Assembly: GCF_000764305.2 (NCBI RefSeq)
Contig: NW_025937992.1
Coordinates: forward strand, 220,358 to 284,357
Reading direction: 5' to 3'
Length of the DNA: 64,000 nt
From: Hyalella azteca
Lineage: Eukaryota; Arthropoda; Malacostraca; Amphipoda; Hyalellidae
The notes under the pieces were generated by a model. It was not told where the DNA came from. It saw only the letters and a list, made by a program, of their open reading frames with translations, and ran no database searches. Below, one piece after another: positions 59,855 to 64,000 of this stretch. The translations under genes were made by a program, and so were the position numbers. The stretch's first letter is position 1, and each line of letters starts with the position of its first letter.

Positions 59855-60052
59855 TCATTTAACTGCGCCTGGGGACTCTCCATTAATGATGCGCTGCACT
59901 GATTGCGTACGCTGACGCGTATTTGATATTTGAACTGTGCTGCAAAGGTCCTCAATTTCCGTACGTTGTCGAGCTGTGCCGCGACGCGCGCGTTTCGCTT
60001 TGACGAGACGGCCGTGTTGTATGACGAGTGCTCGCGTCCTTCTTTGAAACAA
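59855..60052 (-). other. GC-rich basic frame, possible element remnant
   Basis: A local GC-rich island (cgcgacgcgcgcgtttcgc) with two minus frames open together: one of 65 codons rich in Arg and Gln, and one of about 100 codons. Double openness suggests composition rather than coding, but the sharp base change against the flanks suggests inserted DNA. No motif is recognised. Confidence 0.2.
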
Positions 60053-61570
60053 TGCAAGAAATTGCTTCGTATGATATTGAAGTTATCGTGATTCATTTTA
60101 AAAATGGGAAAATATATCTCCCTGTATTGAAACATAATATGAAAAATCAAGAAAACTTCGTCTTAAACAATATAAATTTTATGACTTTCTTTTTGTACAA
60201 ATTTCCCAGTTTTGGAAGAAGTTTCAAAATTTAGCAATTAGGCTAACTAAAATAAAGCCCCTTAGCCAACCTTCAGATCGTCGCTCACAATGCACGCTTC
60301 CAACAATATCTCGCCCCTTAGGATGCTTGAAATATTCAATATATATTGTACCACCTAAACGCTTGCTGACGCAAAGAGGTCAGCGGTCAGGGATACAAAT
60401 TTGCGCATTGCTTTTAGGTGCAAAATCCAAATAATGTCAGGATAAAAGTTTTCGTTGCATCTTTAACATTGTTGTCCATTAAGAAACAAAAGAAAAATTG
60501 TTATTGTTTTTAATTTTTTTCAATTACCACAGCGTGAAAAAGTGAGGGTCAGATCAGTATGTTTGTGGGTAAACTTAGAGCAGATTTCAAAAACATTAAT
60601 ATAATTTTTGAAAATGTGTGGAAGAAAAATTATGACTTGAATAACACTACCCTATGAAAAGCTCTTTAACATGCTTAAATTTTACAACACTGACGTGTTC
60701 AAAAATCCACGAAGAAACTTTATTATACCGTCTCATTTTAAGTTTTTGTACGAAACATGTCAATTTTGTATGATCAATGTGAATTTTTAAACCATATTTA
60801 ATTTCGCTATTTCCGTAGCAAGTTCTGACTATACATAACCTTTACAGCGTAGAAAGTAATCAATTAAAATAATATAATCGGATGCAATTTTAAATTTTTT
60901 TCTGCCATTTGAATGCACTTTCAGCAACTTCTGAGCATCATGTAGATAAAGTTGTGCACACTAACTCATTTTGATTGAGTTATAAATTGGAATACATTTC
61001 AATACTTCGTAGCAGTTTTCAAGCTTCCCAAATATTAGTTCAAAAGGTAGGGATTTTCCCAAACGTTCGACCGAATCTCACATGAGGCCTTGAAAGTTAC
61101 TGAAACATTACTTGAAACCTTTTGTGGCAATTTGTACTCAATTATTATCCTCTAAACTTTTCGTGGAACCTTTACAGTTGATGACACGACTGCTTCAATG
61201 TTTGGTGAAATGTTACAAATTGTCGAGAAGGACACTCATATAATTTCCTGAGACGTTCAAGTTGCATCTCCAAAGGATTTGATGGCGATATATGTTGGTG
61301 TAACTGTTGAGTGAGAAACGTTTCATTTTGCCCTCGAAGTTATTGGAACATTCACACGAAAATTTTACATATTCATTACCAATGTGTCAGCTATTGTCTA
61401 CCATTTTCACTCACAGGTTATGCTTCGTTGTTGATGGCTCGCATCCGCGTTAAAATGCGTAACACCAACTGCGGTCGTGAATCTTTATCGTTTTGATTCC
61501 TATGTGATGTCTTTCAGCGATTAATATCGTTTGAAAAATTATTCTGATAGCTGCTTCACAAAACCCTCGA
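60053..61570. other. AT-rich non-coding DNA
   Basis: No gene is recognised. Confidence 0.4.
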
Positions 61571-61860
61571 GAAGATTAAAGGGGAACTGAAACGTTGAGC
61601 TCGATTGCGTCATGGTTACGAAATTCAAGCATGGAGGTTGCGCCATCTCGCGTGACTCACCCTATGCAGAGCAAGCGGCAGCATGGTCAGATGATGGTCA
61701 TCCTTCCCTCAGGACTACAGTGACGGTTGATAAAATTATTTAAGTAAAGAAGAAATATAAACCTTTCCAAGTTTCTTGTGAGCGTCAGTCCATTTCAGAG
61801 CAAAGCTCCTTCGTTATAGAGACCATATGTTGACCAACTACTTCGGTGAGCACTAATATT
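61571..61860. other. GC-richer sequence upstream of the LINE fragment
   Basis: It begins near TTAAAGGGGAACTGAAACG (61576), which resembles a DNA-transposon terminus next to a TTAA site. No matching inverted end was found. No gene is recognised. Confidence 0.25.
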
Positions 61861-61864
61861 AACT

Positions 61865-62395
61865 GTGCGTGCTCTATCTAGTGTTTTACCTATTCCATCA
61901 TTAAGAACGCTTTTTTACTCATTGTCCTCATCTAAACTATCAAACACGTTGCTAATCTGGGGTGGGGTACCTTTTAATTCAAAGAAATGGGTCATCACCT
62001 TAATTAATAAATCATTGCGTACAATATTTCGGGTTAGGTATGATGAAAACCATATCGCATTGACTCGTACTAGTATACGTGTGTTATATAAACAGTCGAA
62101 AATTCAATAACTTGATGATATGTACAAATTTCAGCTTTTAAAATTCATGGATAGGGCACTTTTCCACGATGAACGTCTTTTTAATTCTGCATTCGCCTCT
62201 CTTGTTCCTCAACATTCCCATAAAACCAGGGGCATGCGTTTTAACTTACCCCCGGTTCGGTTAGAAATTGAAAGAAACGGTACTGTTTTTAATTGTGCAA
62301 AATATTTTAATGAATTGCCTGATGAGTTTAAAATAGATTGTTCTAAATTCATTTTAAAAACCAAATTCCGCGATTTTATTCTTACCCAGTATTAA
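61865..62395 (+). pseudogene. LINE reverse-transcriptase C-terminal fragment
   Basis: This is the region after the polymerase palm and thumb of LINE ORF2. It shows the SLRTLFYSL..SKLSNTLLIWGG motif, an INKSLRTIFRVR basic helix, the MYKFQLLKFMDRALF segment and the C-terminal FNELPDEFK motif, ending FILTQY before the stop at 62393-62395. The catalytic reverse-transcriptase motifs and the endonuclease domain are missing because of 5' truncation. The frame is interrupted by one in-frame TAA at 62108-62110. Reading resumes in the same frame directly after it (LDD, then MYKFQ), so this is a single nonsense change and not a frameshift. The copy is inactive; the otherwise intact frame suggests modest age. 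Confidence 0.9.
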
Positions 62396-62700
62396 TTTGA
62401 CTTCGATTATCATGTACGATTTTATTAATTGCCTTTCTTAATAAGATCTTTGATAAGTATTCTTGTGTAAGTCAACATTGTTTTGACTTTTCGTCTTAGT
62501 TGTATCTGTCTTTTAGGTATTAGGTTGTTATTGGCTTTGTTATATTCATTTTTAGTCGCCAAGTTGCTTGTTCTCATATCAGTTTTATTAAGGGTTAGTT
62601 TATAAGGATCTTTTTACTTTAGGCACTTTCTGTTTCCTATTGACTTATCTCAGTATCATTATGTTATATTGTTCTATTGAGAGTAATTTCGCCTATGTCG

Positions 62701-62738
62701 CCTGTGAAGCTTTTTAGCTTATATAGGCATTCACAAGG
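62701..62738 (+). other. LINE 3'-UTR nested stem-loop
   Basis: Inner perfect hairpin AAGCT-tttt-AGCTT (62707-62720), enclosed by an outer imperfect stem CCTGTGAAGC / GCATTCACAAGG. 3' hairpins of this sort serve in several LINE groups as the recognition site for the reverse transcriptase. Function here is inferred from position, between the ORF and the simple-repeat tail. Confidence 0.5.
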
Positions 62739-62831
62739 AAGCAATTTGTATTTTTTTTTCTTCAAAATTTTATGGTCTCTTGTTATGTATATTTTCGTGT
62801 GCTCCTCTGTGAATAAAGAATAAAGAAGAAT

Positions 62832-63120
62832 TAAGGGGAGAAATGCTCACGGACAATTATTTCTATTGTAAGAAATATATGAATTTCGCTGAAATTATTT
62901 TTAAAGGACAAAAATTACAATTTGAAATTGAAAGAAAACAGCATCAACGACTGCGAATCGTCATGAAATGTTTTTTCCAATGTCTCAGATTGTACTAAAC
63001 ATTGAACTTCTCAGTTATCATAATGGAAATGTACACAACGCGCAATTTTTATAGTCGTGCAACGTTTGCCTGGCTTATTTCATCATGCAAGACACGGCAT
63101 CACTGATCAATAACCGACGA
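62832..63120. other. AT-rich non-coding DNA
   Basis: No gene is recognised. This could hold distal regulatory sequence if the promoter candidate to the right is real. Confidence 0.35.
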
Positions 63121-63230
63121 AACGCGGACCTTCCTGAAACGTTTCATCTGAATATTGCACCATCGAAGCGTCTATAAAACTAAGGTCCGCGTTCCGAGTC
63201 TCGCATTTGAAGAATTCATTCCGTCTGCTC
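63121..63230 (+). promoter_or_regulatory. possible TATA-type core promoter with inverted repeat
   Basis: TATAAAA near 63174 is embedded between two arms of an exact 12-bp inverted repeat: aacgcggacctt at 63121-63132 and aaggtccgcgtt at 63182-63193. Upstream ttcctgaaacgtttc resembles a heat-shock-element half-site pattern, but the GAA-to-TTC gap is 4 bp instead of 2. Initiator-like sites such as ttcattc lie about 30-45 bp downstream of the TATA motif. No coding frame is certain downstream; see 63231-63698. Confidence 0.25.
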
Positions 63231-63698
63231 GCTTCATGCTTGGTGTAATTTTGTTACGAAGTGGCAGTGAAGTAATGAAAGAAAATTTAAAGCGACTATT
63301 TGTCTGAGAAGGTTTGTCTCAAACGTGAAGATTTTGCCAGCAAAAAAGATTTTTGAAGATTTTTGCCAGCGGAGCTGGTTCATTTGGACGTCTCAGTTAA
63401 AGATCAACACTAGTTTCATTGCTAATGACTTTGTACTACAGCGCAAAATTAAGATTAAACATATTTCATTTCTTGCTATTTTCAGTTACGAATATCAAGC
63501 AATTAATCCTCCATTCGAGTGCGTATTCATACAGAAACAATTGTGTTCGTTTGGAGGTCTTGCTCGGCATGTCGCCTCTGCTACCGGAAGAACGTTAATG
63601 TTTCAATCAATAAATCATTACCGTTTTCAAACACCAGCGCCAAGCACCGGCAGTACAGAGAATGCATGGCGGGGCCGACTGCACAAACATGAACCTCT
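63231..63698 (+). other. candidate first exon (mostly 5' UTR), gene running off the window
   Basis: If transcription starts near 63205-63225, the next strong splice donor is ACCTCT|GTGAGT at 63699. Just before it is an ATG in good context (CAAACATGAAC, 63689-63691), which would give a minimal MNL-coding start before the intron. Shorter upstream frames (for example those starting at 63276 and 63664) close quickly. A 125-codon frame over 63325-63702 has only a GTG start and no motif, so I do not call it a gene. GC content rises towards 63600-63700. Confidence 0.2.
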
Positions 63699-63701
63699 GT
63701 G

Positions 63702-64000
63702 AGTACGAAAGGCGCGAAAAATGATTTGTGCTTATGAAGTCACACAACATGTTTCATTAGATAGTAGTCAATATTTCAAGTTTTTTAGATGAAATGCCTT
63801 TGATATGTTTCGTTTTTTTTAGCTTATGGTAAAAAACAAGCTTATAATGCTTGAGTGATTCAGCTTATTTTTATGATGAATGCTTGCTTCATTCACGAGT
63901 GTTTATATTGAAGCTTTGTTTCGGTGATAGTTCAATTTTTAGGAATTGAAACTTTACGGACAATATGATTTATATGATCTTATAATTTTCAATTGTTTCT
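63702..64000. other. AT-rich right edge
   Basis: Consistent with intron or intergenic sequence; nothing is recognised. Confidence 0.4.

Larger units (their letters stand above)
61861..62831 (+). mobile_element. 5'-truncated non-LTR retrotransposon (LINE), CR1/L2/Crack-like
   Basis: The fragment keeps only the C-terminal end of the reverse-transcriptase ORF (61865-62395), a 3' UTR and a short simple-repeat tail (gaataaagaataaagaa, ending about 62831). Severe 5' truncation is the usual outcome of target-primed reverse transcription. The 3' UTR holds a nested hairpin at 62701-62738. A microsatellite-like tail instead of a plain poly-A run, together with the C-terminal motif set, favours the CR1/L2/Crack group over Jockey; this placement is an inference. 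The left boundary is approximate and no target-site duplication was identified. Confidence 0.85.

Noticed and set aside
63325..63702. 125-codon plus frame near the right edge
   Set aside because: GTG start only, no motif; the splice-donor context fits a leader exon better.

Overview
This is an AT-rich stretch of animal genomic DNA, most likely from an invertebrate and plausibly an arthropod. The species cannot be fixed from the sequence. The evidence for a eukaryote is the absence of long reading frames, several consensus-like splice sites, a 5'-truncated LINE with a simple-repeat tail, a foldback element, a MITE-like element and an extreme density of minisatellites. I find no rRNA, no convincing tRNA, no CRISPR array, no operon and no complete recognisable cellular gene. 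The only protein fragment I recognise is the reverse-transcriptase C-terminus of a non-LTR retrotransposon at 61.86-62.40 kb.

Layout. 0-13.4 kb: unique AT-rich DNA with a 43-bp minisatellite (2.4-2.8 kb) and a foldback element (10.46-10.96 kb) flanked by an exact 10-bp direct repeat. 13.5-15.1 kb: GC-rich complex of 49-, 16- and 31-bp tandem repeats, interrupted by two perfect 38-bp palindromes that are Tn5 mosaic ends joined head to head, which is the Nextera mate-pair junction adapter. This part of the assembly is therefore partly artificial. 16.3 kb: 212-bp inverted-repeat (MITE-like) element. 18.3-20.7 kb: 44-bp and 32-bp arrays and a 150-bp duplication. 21.4 kb: strand-asymmetric CT-rich block. 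22.7-23.4 kb: second locus with the same 16- and 31-bp repeats, joined at an N and a partial mosaic end. 24-36 kb: small duplications, a 20-bp array, candidate exons near 26.5 and 27.9 kb, a coding-like block at 28.5-29.1 kb, and adjoining 15-, 36- and degenerate 15-bp arrays at 32.2-33.3 kb with an N at 32420. 39.1 and 54.1 kb: two copies of a dispersed repeat carrying two palindromes. 42-56 kb: arrays of about 44, 33, 73, 33, 38 and 18 bp. 52.8-53.2 kb and 59.1-59.4 kb: weak minus-strand exon candidates. 61.8-62.8 kb: LINE fragment. 63.1-63.7 kb: possible core promoter and first exon of a gene running off the right edge.

The genes do not form a pathway. The window reads as intergenic or long-intron DNA shaped by tandem-repeat expansion and old transposon insertions. 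The exon and promoter calls are low-confidence leads. The most solid observations are the adapter-derived misassembly, the foldback element with its possible target-site duplication, and the LINE fragment with its 3' hairpin.
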